64,000 nucleotides of DNA from Candidatus Saccharimonadota bacterium. GTDB taxonomy: Bacteria > Patescibacteriota > Saccharimonadia > Saccharimonadales > Saccharimonadaceae. Below are positions 1 through 7,603 of the stretch, piece by piece. The stretch lies in assembly GCA_009992235.1 (NCBI GenBank), contig JAACVZ010000001.1, forward strand, positions 197,465 to 261,464. Direction: 5' to 3'. The translations under genes and the position numbers were made by a program. Position 1 is the first letter of the stretch; each line of letters begins with the position of its first letter. The notes beneath the pieces are model-generated. The model was given only the letters and a program-made list of their open reading frames with translations. It made no database searches and was not told the DNA's origin.

Positions 1-489
1 ATTGGCACGAACCAGAAATTGTTTATGGAGCTCGCCAACCCACTTAGCCCGTACAGGCACGATAAGGATTTTAAATATTACAGTGACTACATTCTGCCTC
101 AGACAGTTCATGACAAGAAAATCACATATGCGGGTAACATAGCGGGCAAAAGGAAGATGTCGTTTATATCGCATTCGAAGGCTCTTTTATTCCCTATTGA
201 TTGGGATGAGCCATTTGGTATGGCGGTCATTGAGGCAATGGCATGTGGCACACCAGTGGTCGCTATGAATAGAGGCGCAATGCCAGAAATAATTGAACAT
301 GGACGGAACGGTTTCCTTGCTGACACAGAAGAAGAATTTTTTGAGTATATGCAACGAGTCGATGAGATCGATCCAGTCGAGTGCAGGAAGTCGGTTGAAG
401 AGAAGTTCTCAGCAAGTATCATGGCCGATTTATACATTGCGCGATATGAAGCAGTTATTTCTGCCGACAAGAAGGATAAGAGCACTTAG
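1..489 (+). CDS. Glycosyltransferase family 4, C-terminal part (cut by window edge)
   Basis: The frame is open from base 1, so the N-terminal half lies outside the window. What remains is the nucleotide-sugar-binding lobe of a GT-B retaining glycosyltransferase. It has the GT4 E-x7-E signature (EPFGMAVIE) followed by ACGTPVVA and the GxxPEII loop that hold the donor diphosphate and sugar. It probably transfers a sugar from an NDP-sugar to a glycan or lipid; the acceptor cannot be told. It converges on the next gene, and the two stop codons overlap with no terminator visible between them. Confidence 0.85.
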   Translation: MGTNQKLFMELANPLSPYRHDKDFKYYSDYILPQTVHDKKITYAGNIAGKRKMSFISHSKALLFPIDWDEPFGMAVIEAMACGTPVVAMNRGAMPEIIEHGRNGFLADTEEEFFEYMQRVDEIDPVECRKSVEEKFSASIMADLYIARYEAVISADKKDKST

Positions 490-1100
490 CGCAAGAAGTC
501 ATCCCAGTTTACGCCTATTTCATGTGCTTCGATGGCCTTTACTTGTTTTTCGAACATCTCTCCGTCTTTTTTTCTTGCTACCTTTGCTGCATATAATACG
601 AGCCCAAAGCCATCGGTTGTGTACGGTGTATACAGGACGTTTGGCGTTACCTCCGGAGCCAGAAAGGCTATTAGTTTTTCTGCGGCAGGCTCAAGTTTAA
701 TCGGATTGCTTGCGACGCCTCGAACAACATCAGCCCATGTCTCCGGTGGATCGCCTGCACCAATTGTCATTGATTTTACTTCAGAGACAATTTGAGGCAT
801 GCATGCGAAGGTCTGCTGGGTGAGTGTTTCTCCGTATGCATCGTAGATTAAACGAAACCCAAGTAGCTCACCATCATAAAATGCTGTTCCCTCTGGATCG
901 AGCCGAGAAGACGCGTCTTTCGAGTATAAGGCGCTTGCAGTTGCGCGGAGTTCAAACCGCACGGTATTATTTTGACGTGTCGCCTCTTCGCGCAACGTAC
1001 GTATAAAATGCGGGACACCTATATCAAGCGCCTCACCGCGCATTCTATCCGCAGCTGCAGATAGTTTTTCAGATTCACCGTTATTAGGAAGCTGCTCCAT
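486..1100 (-). CDS. Hypothetical protein, 204 aa
   Basis: I do not recognise this family. It is a soluble, acidic protein without signal peptide, membrane segment or obvious metal motif, and it ends in an aromatic tail (VNWDDFLR). Codon use matches the neighbours. It is divergent from the ribonucleotide reductase gene. The 136-bp gap between them holds a CRP-type operator, so this gene could belong to the same regulon, though its own promoter is not clear. The stop codon overlaps that of the convergent glycosyltransferase. Confidence 0.7.
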   Translation of the reverse strand: MEQLPNNGESEKLSAAADRMRGEALDIGVPHFIRTLREEATRQNNTVRFELRATASALYSKDASSRLDPEGTAFYDGELLGFRLIYDAYGETLTQQTFACMPQIVSEVKSMTIGAGDPPETWADVVRGVASNPIKLEPAAEKLIAFLAPEVTPNVLYTPYTTDGFGLVLYAAKVARKKDGEMFEKQVKAIEAHEIGVNWDDFLR

Positions 1101-1163
1101 GTCTATTACATACTATACAAATATAATGTAAAAAATGAATTAAACGTAAAGTACAACATAGTC

Positions 1164-1179
1164 TGTGATGTATATCACC
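1164..1179. promoter_or_regulatory. CRP/FNR-family operator upstream of ribonucleotide reductase
   Basis: The palindrome TGTGATGTATATCACC has the CRP spacing TGTGA-N6-TCAC. A similar site (5048-5063) lies before the DUF4430 gene. The CRP-family regulator at 5067-5714 has the matching recognition-helix residues. The site centre is about 55 bp upstream of the TSS expected from a TATATA -10 near 1213, so activation geometry is not settled. Confidence 0.75.
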
Positions 1180-1236
1180 TACGTTTAGCGTCATAACTCA
1201 TTACACTAACGCTATATATAACGTGAGGGAGCGAAT

Positions 1237-3534
1237 ATGACGGAAAAAACCAACACTAAACGAATAACCGACCCACTACTTGTAACGTATAAGAAATACC
1301 TTCCGAAGACCCAAAAACGAGACGGCCGGACGGTTAGGTTTAATTTCGAAAACATCGTCAATGCTATCGCGAAGGCAATGAAGGAGACGAATGAAGGAAG
1401 CACCGAAGAGGCGCGCGTTGTTGCTCACAAGGTTGCCGGTGAACTGATGGTAACAGCAAAGAAGTATAAAGACTTTACGCCAAACGTAGAGGCTATTCAG
1501 GATGAAGTTGAACGCCAGCTGATGCTTACTGATTACACGCAAGCCGCCAAGGCCTACATTCTATACCGAGAGGAGCATGCTCGAATTCGCGCCCAAGATG
1601 CAACTATCCCGCAGCACATTAAAGACGCCGTGGAAGAAGGTAGCCAGTATTTCAAATCGTCATACCAAGAGTTCATCTTTTACCAATTCTATGCTCGTTG
1701 GGATGACACGCTTGGTCGACGCGAGACATGGGTTGAGGCAATTGATCGATTCATGGGATATATGCGAGGTAAGCTTGGAGAATCACTGACAGAAGAAGAA
1801 TATAACGAGGTGCGCGAAGGAATACTCAAACATGAAGTATCACCCTCTATGAGGCTACTTTGGTCCGCCGGGGATGCTGTTGAGGCTACTAACGTCTGCG
1901 CCTACAACTGTGCGTATATTGCACCGACAAGTTGGCAGGATTTGTCCGAAATAATGTACGTCTCAATGTGTGGAGCTGGTTGTGGCTTTGCTGTTGAGCC
2001 AGAAAACGTCGAGCAATTCCCGCAAATCAAGAAGCAAAATGGAAAAATGAAGCCACCTATTATTGTTGAGGATGACAAAGAAGGCTGGTGTAGTGCATTT
2101 GTCGAGGCGTGCGAGGCGTGGGCTGAGGGATACGACGTTGATATCAACTATACACTTCTCCGCCCTGCAGGTGCTCGACTTCACACGATGGGAGGCCGTT
2201 CATCGGGTCCTGAGCCACTTCAGAATCTTATGCAGTTCACTCGTCGCAAAATGCTATCACGTCAGGGGCGTCGTCTTAGCACGCTTGACCTTCACGACAT
2301 CATTTGCCAGATTGGCTTGATTGTTGTTGCTGGTGGCGTACGCCGCTCGGCGCTCATTTCTCTATCATCACTTGATGATGTTGCTATGCGAGACGCGAAA
2401 AAGGGTGCCTTCTGGCAAACCGAAGGACAGCGCTCTATGGCCAATAACTCCGCCGTGTATGAGACAAAGCCATCGACCGCGGAAATGCTTGAAGAATGGA
2501 CGGCGCTTATTACTTCCGGAACCGGTGAACGCGGCATATTCAACCGCGGTGGTTTCGAAAAGCAATTCCCAGAACGTCGCTGGAAGCTAAACAAAGATCA
2601 ACAGCAGATGGGTGTTAATCCGTGTGGTGAAATATACCTTCGCTCGAAACAGTTCTGCAACTTATCGTCAATTGTGGTTCGCCCAGATGACACTATGAAG
2701 GACCTTAAGCGCAAAGTTCGCGTCGCAACACTTATTGGTACCTATCAGGCAACGCTGACCGATTTCGGCTATCTCGACAAAGCCTGGAAAGACAACTGTG
2801 AGGCCGAACAATTACTTGGGGTTTCTATTACCGGTTATTACGACAATGAAATTGTTCGAAATGACAAAAACCTAGCAGAGCTTCGCGATGATGCTGTGAA
2901 GGCTAATAAATTCTACGCCAAAAAGCTTGGACGACCTCAATCGACTGCAGTAACCTGTGTGAAACCACACGGTAATTCCGGGCAACTACTCGGAGTCGGT
3001 TCGGGTATGCACCCATGGTTCTCTGAATACTACATTCGTCGCGTTAGGATTAGCGCAAATGACCCACTTCTTAAACTTGCGCGTGACCAAGGTGTTCCCG
3101 TGTACCCTGAAGTCGGCTATTCAACTTCTACGGCGACAACAATGGTTCTTGAGTTCCCAATGAAAGCGCCTGACGGAGCAATTACCGCGAAAGATGTAAC
3201 CGCCCTTGAGATGCTTGAAGAGTGGCGACGGCTGAAGGTTAACTTTACTGAACATAACCCATCGGTGACAATTTATGTCGGTGAGGATGAGTGGATTGGT
3301 GTTATGGACTTCGTTTTCAAGAACTGGGACATTATCGGCGGACTATCGTTCTTGCCACGAAATGACCACGTCTACCAACTTGCTCCATATGAAGAAATAA
3401 CCAAGCAAGAATTCGAACAACGTTCAAGGGCTCTAGGCAAAATCGACTTTTCTAAACTATACATTCATGAACAAGAAGATCAGACTACTGGCGCCAAAGA
3501 GCTTGCCTGTGGCGGCGGCGTCTGCGAGCAATAA
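1237..3534 (+). CDS. nrdJ: Adenosylcobalamin-dependent (class II) ribonucleotide reductase
   Basis: It reduces ribonucleotides to deoxyribonucleotides using a thiyl radical generated from adenosylcobalamin, so no oxygen or iron-radical subunit is needed. An ATP-cone (about residues 20-110) precedes the catalytic barrel. NPCGE places the radical cysteine at C463, and C221 and C474 form the active-site redox pair. The C463/C474 spacing of 11 equals that of the Lactobacillus leichmannii monomeric enzyme (C408/C419). The C-terminal tail CGGGVC (C758/C763) is the swinging dithiol. Length (765 aa) fits this monomeric ribonucleoside-triphosphate reductase class. The ATG follows GAGGGAG (1225-1231). 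The cobalamin adenosyltransferase follows directly, supplying the cofactor, and a CRP-type operator lies upstream. Confidence 0.96.
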   Translation: MTEKTNTKRITDPLLVTYKKYLPKTQKRDGRTVRFNFENIVNAIAKAMKETNEGSTEEARVVAHKVAGELMVTAKKYKDFTPNVEAIQDEVERQLMLTDYTQAAKAYILYREEHARIRAQDATIPQHIKDAVEEGSQYFKSSYQEFIFYQFYARWDDTLGRRETWVEAIDRFMGYMRGKLGESLTEEEYNEVREGILKHEVSPSMRLLWSAGDAVEATNVCAYNCAYIAPTSWQDLSEIMYVSMCGAGCGFAVEPENVEQFPQIKKQNGKMKPPIIVEDDKEGWCSAFVEACEAWAEGYDVDINYTLLRPAGARLHTMGGRSSGPEPLQNLMQFTRRKMLSRQGRRLSTLDLHDIICQIGLIVVAGGVRRSALISLSSLDDVAMRDAKKGAFWQTEGQRSMANNSAVYETKPSTAEMLEEWTALITSGTGERGIFNRGGFEKQFPERRWKLNKDQQQMGVNPCGEIYLRSKQFCNLSSIVVRPDDTMKDLKRKVRVATLIGTYQATLTDFGYLDKAWKDNCEAEQLLGVSITGYYDNEIVRNDKNLAELRDDAVKANKFYAKKLGRPQSTAVTCVKPHGNSGQLLGVGSGMHPWFSEYYIRRVRISANDPLLKLARDQGVPVYPEVGYSTSTATTMVLEFPMKAPDGAITAKDVTALEMLEEWRRLKVNFTEHNPSVTIYVGEDEWIGVMDFVFKNWDIIGGLSFLPRNDHVYQLAPYEEITKQEFEQRSRALGKIDFSKLYIHEQEDQTTGAKELACGGGVCEQ

Positions 3535-3535
3535 A

Positions 3536-4087
3536 GTGAGCGGTCAATCACCCGTAATCGCTTACACCGGTGACGGGAAAGGCAAAACGAGCGCCGGTAT
3601 TGGCCTGGTGTGCCGAGCGCTTGGTGCTGGAAAGAAGGTTGCTTTCATACAGTTCATAAAACAGTGGCGCGTTAGTGAAGACGAGTTTTTCGACGCTGTC
3701 GCGCCTGTCTTTGGCGAGAACTTGACCTTATATAAGGGTGGGCTTGGCTTTTTTGAGGCTGGTGCAATGAGCGCAAAGGGTGTCAGTAAGGCCGAGCACG
3801 TCACCATGGCACGCAAAACCTACGACTACGTACTCCGTGAGGCTGTGAGTGGCGACTATGACGTTATCGTGTGCGACGAGATAAACAACGCCGTGCATGA
3901 CGGTCTATTGAGTATTCGGGATATAGATGAGCTTATAGAAAAGCGGAGTTCAAAGACGACACTCTGCTTAACTGGTCGCAACTTTCCTGCCAAGCTCAAG
4001 GCTAAAGCGGACATTATTTCGGACATCCAGAAAGTTAAACACCACTACGACGATGGGGCTATCGCACAGAAAGGTCTGGACTACTAA
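3536..4087 (+). CDS. cobO: Cob(I)alamin adenosyltransferase, CobA/CobO type
   Basis: It transfers the adenosyl group of ATP to cob(I)alamin, making the cofactor of the adjacent reductase. It has the P-loop TGDGKGKTSA near the N-terminus, and VIVCDEINNA and CLTGRNFP as in the CobA/BtuR/CobO family; length is about 183 aa. I chose the GTG two bases after the reductase TAA, because the open frame upstream (ATG at 3467) lies inside nrdJ and would add a low-complexity tail. Translation is probably coupled to nrdJ. No de novo corrin pathway genes are nearby, so it most likely serves salvaged B12. Confidence 0.93.
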   Translation: MSGQSPVIAYTGDGKGKTSAGIGLVCRALGAGKKVAFIQFIKQWRVSEDEFFDAVAPVFGENLTLYKGGLGFFEAGAMSAKGVSKAEHVTMARKTYDYVLREAVSGDYDVIVCDEINNAVHDGLLSIRDIDELIEKRSSKTTLCLTGRNFPAKLKAKADIISDIQKVKHHYDDGAIAQKGLDY

Positions 4088-4616
4088 GCCTCATGCGCTT
4101 TGTAACGGCGTACACGGCAAATGCCTGAAGCCCGAACAAAACACCACTATAGAACAGATCACTGAGAAGTGTCATTCGGAAGAACGGAAGCGCCATAGTA
4201 TAGCACTGAACCAGTCCAGCGAGCGTTTGTGCGTACATCCCACTCGAGACCCATACGCCAAAGTTTGAAACGATAAAGAATATAATTGCCGATGCGAGAC
4301 CACCAAGAACAACTTTCTTGCCTAGACCGGCGCGGCGTAAGGTCATACCGAACGCTGCAATGAGCAAGAACGCGGCCCAGGTGAAGCCAATTCCTGAGTA
4401 AAAGCCTATAAACACATCCGATATGATCATAGCGCCGAGCGGAAGCCAGAGCGCGTATTTCCAGCCAAGCATTGCCCCACCGAACAACGCAATTGCACCA
4501 ATTGGGGCGAAATTTGCCTCGTGCGGTAGCAGACGAGACGCCGCGCCAAGAGTAATCAGGATGACGGCAATAATTAATTGCGGTGAAAGTTTATTCACTT
4601 TGGTACTTCCACTCAA
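4059..4616 (-). CDS. DUF6580-like membrane protein, putative B12 transporter S-component
   Basis: This is a polytopic membrane protein with about five to six hydrophobic segments. The N-terminal SRLLPHEANFAPIGAIALFGGA stretch (around residues 27-48) is the signature region of DUF6580/ECF substrate-binding-like proteins. Its place beside a transcobalamin-like DUF4430 gene and B12-using enzymes suggests it imports cobalamin or a corrinoid precursor; this is inference. The first codon is TTG at 4616 with GGGGAG four bases upstream; GTG at 4598 is an alternative. It overlaps the upstream DUF4430 gene by 26 bp, so the two are one operon, and its 3' end overlaps that of cobO. Confidence 0.8.
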   Translation of the reverse strand: MSGSTKVNKLSPQLIIAVILITLGAASRLLPHEANFAPIGAIALFGGAMLGWKYALWLPLGAMIISDVFIGFYSGIGFTWAAFLLIAAFGMTLRRAGLGKKVVLGGLASAIIFFIVSNFGVWVSSGMYAQTLAGLVQCYTMALPFFRMTLLSDLFYSGVLFGLQAFAVYAVTKRMRLSSPDLSVR

Positions 4617-4989
4617 TTAACTCCCCACCTTCGGCGATGTACGCACCGGCTCCGACGCTGGCCATTTCACCATCAATAAAGAATATCCAGTACGCGCCGT
4701 TGTCGCCGCCTTTTAACCCATTGATGCTGTCCACGTATGTTCCATAGGTCGACTCTTGGGTCACGACCGTGTCATTTAACTCTTGTAGCTGCTCGAGAAC
4801 ATTTTTACCAGCAACAGCCGCGTAAGAAACTATGGTCTCATCTTCTTGCTCCTGGGCTACAACTTCAGTTACTTGAGAGTCAGAGCCGACGTTTCGTGAA
4901 GCAACATACCACCAACCTACTCCGCCAATCATAACTGCAAAAATTACAGCCCCAATAATTAGATTTTTCTTTGAAAGTAGGTTTTTCAT
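4591..4989 (-). CDS. Membrane-anchored DUF4430 (transcobalamin-like) protein
   Basis: An N-terminal signal anchor (about residues 10-28) is followed by an acidic linker and a DUF4430 domain. Recognisable parts are the VLEQLQELN helix, YGTYVDSINGLKGG, AYWIFFIDGE and the ending ELIEWKYQ. DUF4430 is related to the C-terminal cobalamin-contacting domain of transcobalamin/intrinsic factor. It would sit outside the membrane and probably captures B12 for the overlapping DUF6580 protein. The upstream CRP site is centred about 42 bp from the likely TSS (-10 TACACT at 5020-5025), the geometry of class II activation. Confidence 0.88.
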   Translation of the reverse strand: MKNLLSKKNLIIGAVIFAVMIGGVGWWYVASRNVGSDSQVTEVVAQEQEDETIVSYAAVAGKNVLEQLQELNDTVVTQESTYGTYVDSINGLKGGDNGAYWIFFIDGEMASVGAGAYIAEGGELIEWKYQSE

Positions 4990-5047
4990 GTGTTTTCCCC
5001 TCTGTAAGTGTTACCTACAAGTGTAGGCGAAGGAGGAGAAGATAGGC

Positions 5048-5063
5048 TGTGATATAAGTCACA
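5048..5063. promoter_or_regulatory. Consensus CRP operator before the DUF4430/DUF6580 operon
   Basis: TGTGATATAAGTCACA matches the CRP consensus TGTGA-N6-TCACA exactly. It lies between the crp-like stop codon (5067) and the DUF4430 start (4989). With -10 TACACT at 5020-5025 the TSS would be near 5013, so the operator is centred near -42. Confidence 0.85.
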
Positions 5064-5066
5064 TAT

Positions 5067-5714
5067 CTACAAATCTATGCCAATAGCCGCTTCGACTTTT
5101 GCTATGTCGGGAAACTCTATGATGTTTCGACGCACAACCACTAGGCCTTCATTTTTTAGCTCTCGAATCACACGGTTCACCGTTTCTCGTGTCAGACCAG
5201 ATCGCTTCGCAAGGTCATTTTCGCTTATTTTCAAGTAAGCAACTCCGCGTGTGTCTTCATCTCCAAATCGACATACCGCATTAAGCATCTCGAACAGTAA
5301 GCGACTTCTTGCGCTACCGCCCATCAGGTGAGCCGTCCTTCGGATGAGTCCATCCGTACCACGATAAACGCGTTTTAACAGGTCGATAAGGATGTCTGGC
5401 TCGTTTCGCAAATGTGCAACCATCTGTTCTGCGGGAACAAGTCGGGCCGCAACAGGGTTTGCTGCGCAGAAGAAGTATCGATTTGGCACATCGTTTAGGA
5501 TGTTTGACATTGGAATGAACGAACCGGGCTTAAATATATTCAAAATAACTTCGTTTCCGGCCGGGGTAATATCGTATTGAGTGATGGTCCCCTCTTGAAT
5601 GTAAATGGCTTTCGTTACCTCTTCGTCGGGGCGCAAAATAATCTGCCCCTTACCATATCGCGTTAAAGGATACGTACTAAAAAGCTCCTCGCGCCTCAAT
5701 TCACTATCCGCCAT
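5067..5714 (-). CDS. CRP/FNR-family transcriptional regulator
   Basis: It has an N-terminal cyclic-nucleotide-binding-like beta roll (about residues 15-120), a dimerisation helix and a C-terminal winged helix. The recognition helix GLTRETVNRVIRELK keeps the R-E-x3-R pattern with which E. coli CRP reads TGTGA. That fits the two operators at 1164 and 5048. The cysteine cluster of oxygen-sensing FNR is absent, and the effector is unknown. The promoter TATAAT (5723-5728) lies only 8 bp from the ATG, so the mRNA is probably leaderless. It probably controls the surrounding B12 and ribonucleotide-reductase genes. Confidence 0.9.
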   Translation of the reverse strand: MADSELRREELFSTYPLTRYGKGQIILRPDEEVTKAIYIQEGTITQYDITPAGNEVILNIFKPGSFIPMSNILNDVPNRYFFCAANPVAARLVPAEQMVAHLRNEPDILIDLLKRVYRGTDGLIRRTAHLMGGSARSRLLFEMLNAVCRFGDEDTRGVAYLKISENDLAKRSGLTRETVNRVIRELKNEGLVVVRRNIIEFPDIAKVEAAIGIDL

Positions 5715-5831
5715 ATGTATGTATTATAGCCCACTTACACGGTCAGACGCTCTTTTCACACCAGTTGATTCTAAGACCCGCTTATGCTTAACTGTTTGTG
5801 TAATAATGTAAAACAAAGTAAGGACAAGGGT

Positions 5832-6461
5832 ATGCGAAAGATAACAACATTAACGCTGACCTGTTTACTAGTAGTTTTTGCAGCGCCAGTAGCAATTTTT
5901 GCACAGGCACCTAGTGACAACGGCCAAAACACAACAAATCGGCCTGACGTAACAAAAATACGTGAACAAGCCAAAGCAGACGCAGAAGAGTCTCGAACTC
6001 CTGTTGAACAACGAAAAAGTGAAATAGTAAAGCAAGTTGAACAGCGAAGGATCGAGGTTCGAAAAGAGGTCTGCGAACGACATCAGCGTACTCTTTCTGA
6101 CACAATGCCTCGCCTAACGCAGGCTGCTACCTCTGTAAAACAATCGATGGACGGACTCTATTCAAGAGTAGCCGGCTTCTACGAAAGTAGTCAGTTAACG
6201 GTAGCTACCTACGGAGAACTAGTTGCTAACGTTGAGGTGGCAAAGGCGAATTCTGAAGCAGCCATAGCCACAATTGACGGACAGGTATTCACCCTGGACT
6301 GCGAAAATTCGAAAGTTGGTGAGCAGCTCGACGGCTATCGCCTATCGGTACAGGACGCAAAGCCAGCCCTAAAAGAATATAAAAGTGCACTTGTTGAACT
6401 CATAAGTACAATGCAATCTGCCGCTGATAATCAAGATGAAGGAGATAGTGAAAATGCGTAA
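5832..6461 (+). CDS. Secreted coiled-coil protein of unknown function
   Basis: The ATG at 5832 begins a typical signal peptide (basic MRK, hydrophobic core, cleavage probably after IFAQA). The mature protein is highly charged and mostly helical, with heptad-rich stretches such as VEQRKSEIVKQVEQRRIEV. Two cysteines (in KEVCERH and TLDCENS) could form one disulfide. It resembles other small exported helical proteins of CPR genomes, but I cannot name a family. Its stop overlaps the pilin-like gene by 8 bp, and that gene's SD (AAGGAG) lies inside this frame, so the two are probably made together at the cell surface. Confidence 0.8.
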   Translation: MRKITTLTLTCLLVVFAAPVAIFAQAPSDNGQNTTNRPDVTKIREQAKADAEESRTPVEQRKSEIVKQVEQRRIEVRKEVCERHQRTLSDTMPRLTQAATSVKQSMDGLYSRVAGFYESSQLTVATYGELVANVEVAKANSEAAIATIDGQVFTLDCENSKVGEQLDGYRLSVQDAKPALKEYKSALVELISTMQSAADNQDEGDSENA

Positions 6462-6732
6462 CCTAAGAACTAGCCAGCGTGGATTTGCACTTATTGAAAT
6501 CATACTTGTTGTCGCAATACTTGCTGTTATAGGTTTTGTAGGGTGGAGCTTTTATAACTCATTGCAAAACCAGCAAGCCAACGATACGAGTACAACCGAG
6601 CAGACTAGCGCAACCCAACCCCCAGAGGTTGAGACGAGCGATGACCTGAAGAAGGCCAGCGAGTTCATAACGAAAACTGATATCGATAAGCAGCTTGATA
6701 CAAGCGAAATCGATTCAGCACTTAGCGAGTAA
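6454..6732 (+). CDS. Type IV pilin-like (pseudopilin) protein
   Basis: A short basic leader ends in QRG, followed by FALIEIILVVAILAVIG. This is a class III prepilin signal, with Gly at -1, Phe at +1 (the residue that becomes methylated) and Glu at +5, leading into the hydrophobic helix. The remaining 60 residues are hydrophilic and short for a pilin (92 aa in total), so it may be a minor pilin or pseudopilin. AAGGAG lies nine bases before ATG 6454. No pilus assembly ATPase or prepilin peptidase is in the window. Confidence 0.85.
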   Translation: MRNLRTSQRGFALIEIILVVAILAVIGFVGWSFYNSLQNQQANDTSTTEQTSATQPPEVETSDDLKKASEFITKTDIDKQLDTSEIDSALSE

Positions 6733-6765
6733 CAATATACGCACCTGGTGTAGTAAAATGGTGGT

Positions 6766-7083
6766 GTGTCGCACTTCTTCTACCTATTTGCACTACTGCT
6801 CTCGCTAGGAGGACTAGTAGCCCTAGACTTCTATTTTAAGGTTGCCCTTGGTGCAGACTGGCGACGCGGGCTAAAAGTGCTCGGCACCGCGCTTGCGCTG
6901 TTTCTTGTGTGGGATCTTATAATTGTCGCCTTCGGTGTCGTAGAGAATGGCTCAAGCCCTTATTCGCTTCCCTTTACGATTCTGCCAGAGATACCGGTTG
7001 AAGAGGCGCTGTTTCTTGTTCTGCTTTCATACTGCACGCTACTGGTCTACGCGGAGGCCCCACGATGGCGACGTATGCGATAA
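6766..7083 (+). CDS. crtYc: Lycopene cyclase domain protein, subunit c (CrtYc-like)
   Basis: A 105-residue three-helix membrane protein whose PEIPVEEALF sequence matches the P-x-E-E-x-x-F signature of the CarR/CrtYc/CrtYd lycopene cyclase domain. In this family two such small subunits act together to close the beta rings of lycopene. The start is GTG at 6766; a possible -10 (TAAAAT, 6752-6757) is very near, so the transcript may be leaderless. The last 19 bp overlap the second subunit. No phytoene synthase or desaturase gene is in the window. Confidence 0.87.
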   Translation: MSHFFYLFALLLSLGGLVALDFYFKVALGADWRRGLKVLGTALALFLVWDLIIVAFGVVENGSSPYSLPFTILPEIPVEEALFLVLLSYCTLLVYAEAPRWRRMR

Positions 7084-7361
7084 TTGGATTCGTATACATT
7101 GTACTGGCTATAGCTGCGGGCAGGCTGTACAGAATAAAACACAGGCGCGCGGCACTTGCTGCCTTTATAGTCGTTGCTATAATGACGCTCCATTTTGAAC
7201 CAATTATGATTCATCTTGGGCTGTATCAGCACGACGCTACTAAATTACTCGGACCAGAAATCCGCAGTATACCAATTGAAGATTTCCTCTACGTATTGTT
7301 TGCGGCAATTGCCGTGCCGAGTTTGTGGGATAGGTTTTCGGAGACAAGAAGCCGCAATTAA
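7065..7361 (+). CDS. crtYd: Lycopene cyclase domain protein, subunit d (CrtYd-like)
   Basis: A 98-residue membrane protein with three hydrophobic helices. RSIPIEDFLYVLF is the second-subunit form of the cyclase motif (G/S-IPIED-x-x-F/Y), preceded by the FEPIMIHLGLYQ loop. It overlaps crtYc, which strongly suggests stoichiometric synthesis of a heterodimeric lycopene beta-cyclase. The expected product is beta-carotene, which could be an end product or a retinal precursor. A terminator follows within 6 bp. Confidence 0.87.
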   Translation: MATYAIIGFVYIVLAIAAGRLYRIKHRRAALAAFIVVAIMTLHFEPIMIHLGLYQHDATKLLGPEIRSIPIEDFLYVLFAAIAVPSLWDRFSETRSRN

Positions 7362-7366
7362 ACGAA

Positions 7367-7396
7367 AAAGCCTCCCAAACGGAGACTTTCTTTATT
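7367..7396 (+). terminator. Rho-independent terminator after crtYc-crtYd
   Basis: AAAG and CTCC arms pair with GGAG and CTTT around the loop CAAAC (one mismatch), followed by TTTCTTTATT. It ends the cyclase operon. Confidence 0.8.
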
Positions 7397-7401
7397 GTGC
7401 C

Positions 7402-7411
7402 TATGCTTGGC
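7402..7411. repeat. 10-bp direct repeat, possible island boundary (left copy)
   Basis: TATGCTTGGC recurs at 13201-13210, where it covers the 3' CCA end of tRNA-Trp and its flank. The two copies bracket the accessory genes. A single 10-mer match could be chance. The rest of 7397-7603 shows only a small CAGGA-CTA-TCCTG hairpin near 7545 and no gene. Confidence 0.3.
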
Positions 7412-7603
7412 CGGTCCTAGTGGATGAGCTTCGAACTATTTATCTGTCTAGTCCTTAATACATCTGATACGATCATAGCCATTGATTTTATTTGAACTAT
7501 ATATTTCCGCTAGTAAACAGGCATCAGGAGACAATTTTTTATGATCTTGCAGGACTATCCTGTAGATATGCTGAACTAACAGTAAAATGATCGACAAAAT
7601 TTC

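Noticed and set aside
3467-3535. Upstream ATG start for the cobalamin adenosyltransferase
   Set aside because: It lies within nrdJ without an SD; the GTG right after the nrdJ stop gives the normal length.
7402-7450. tRNA remnant near the left direct repeat
   Set aside because: CTTCGAAC and a CCA-like end are present, but the spacing to the supposed CCA is about five bases too long and the T stem does not pair.
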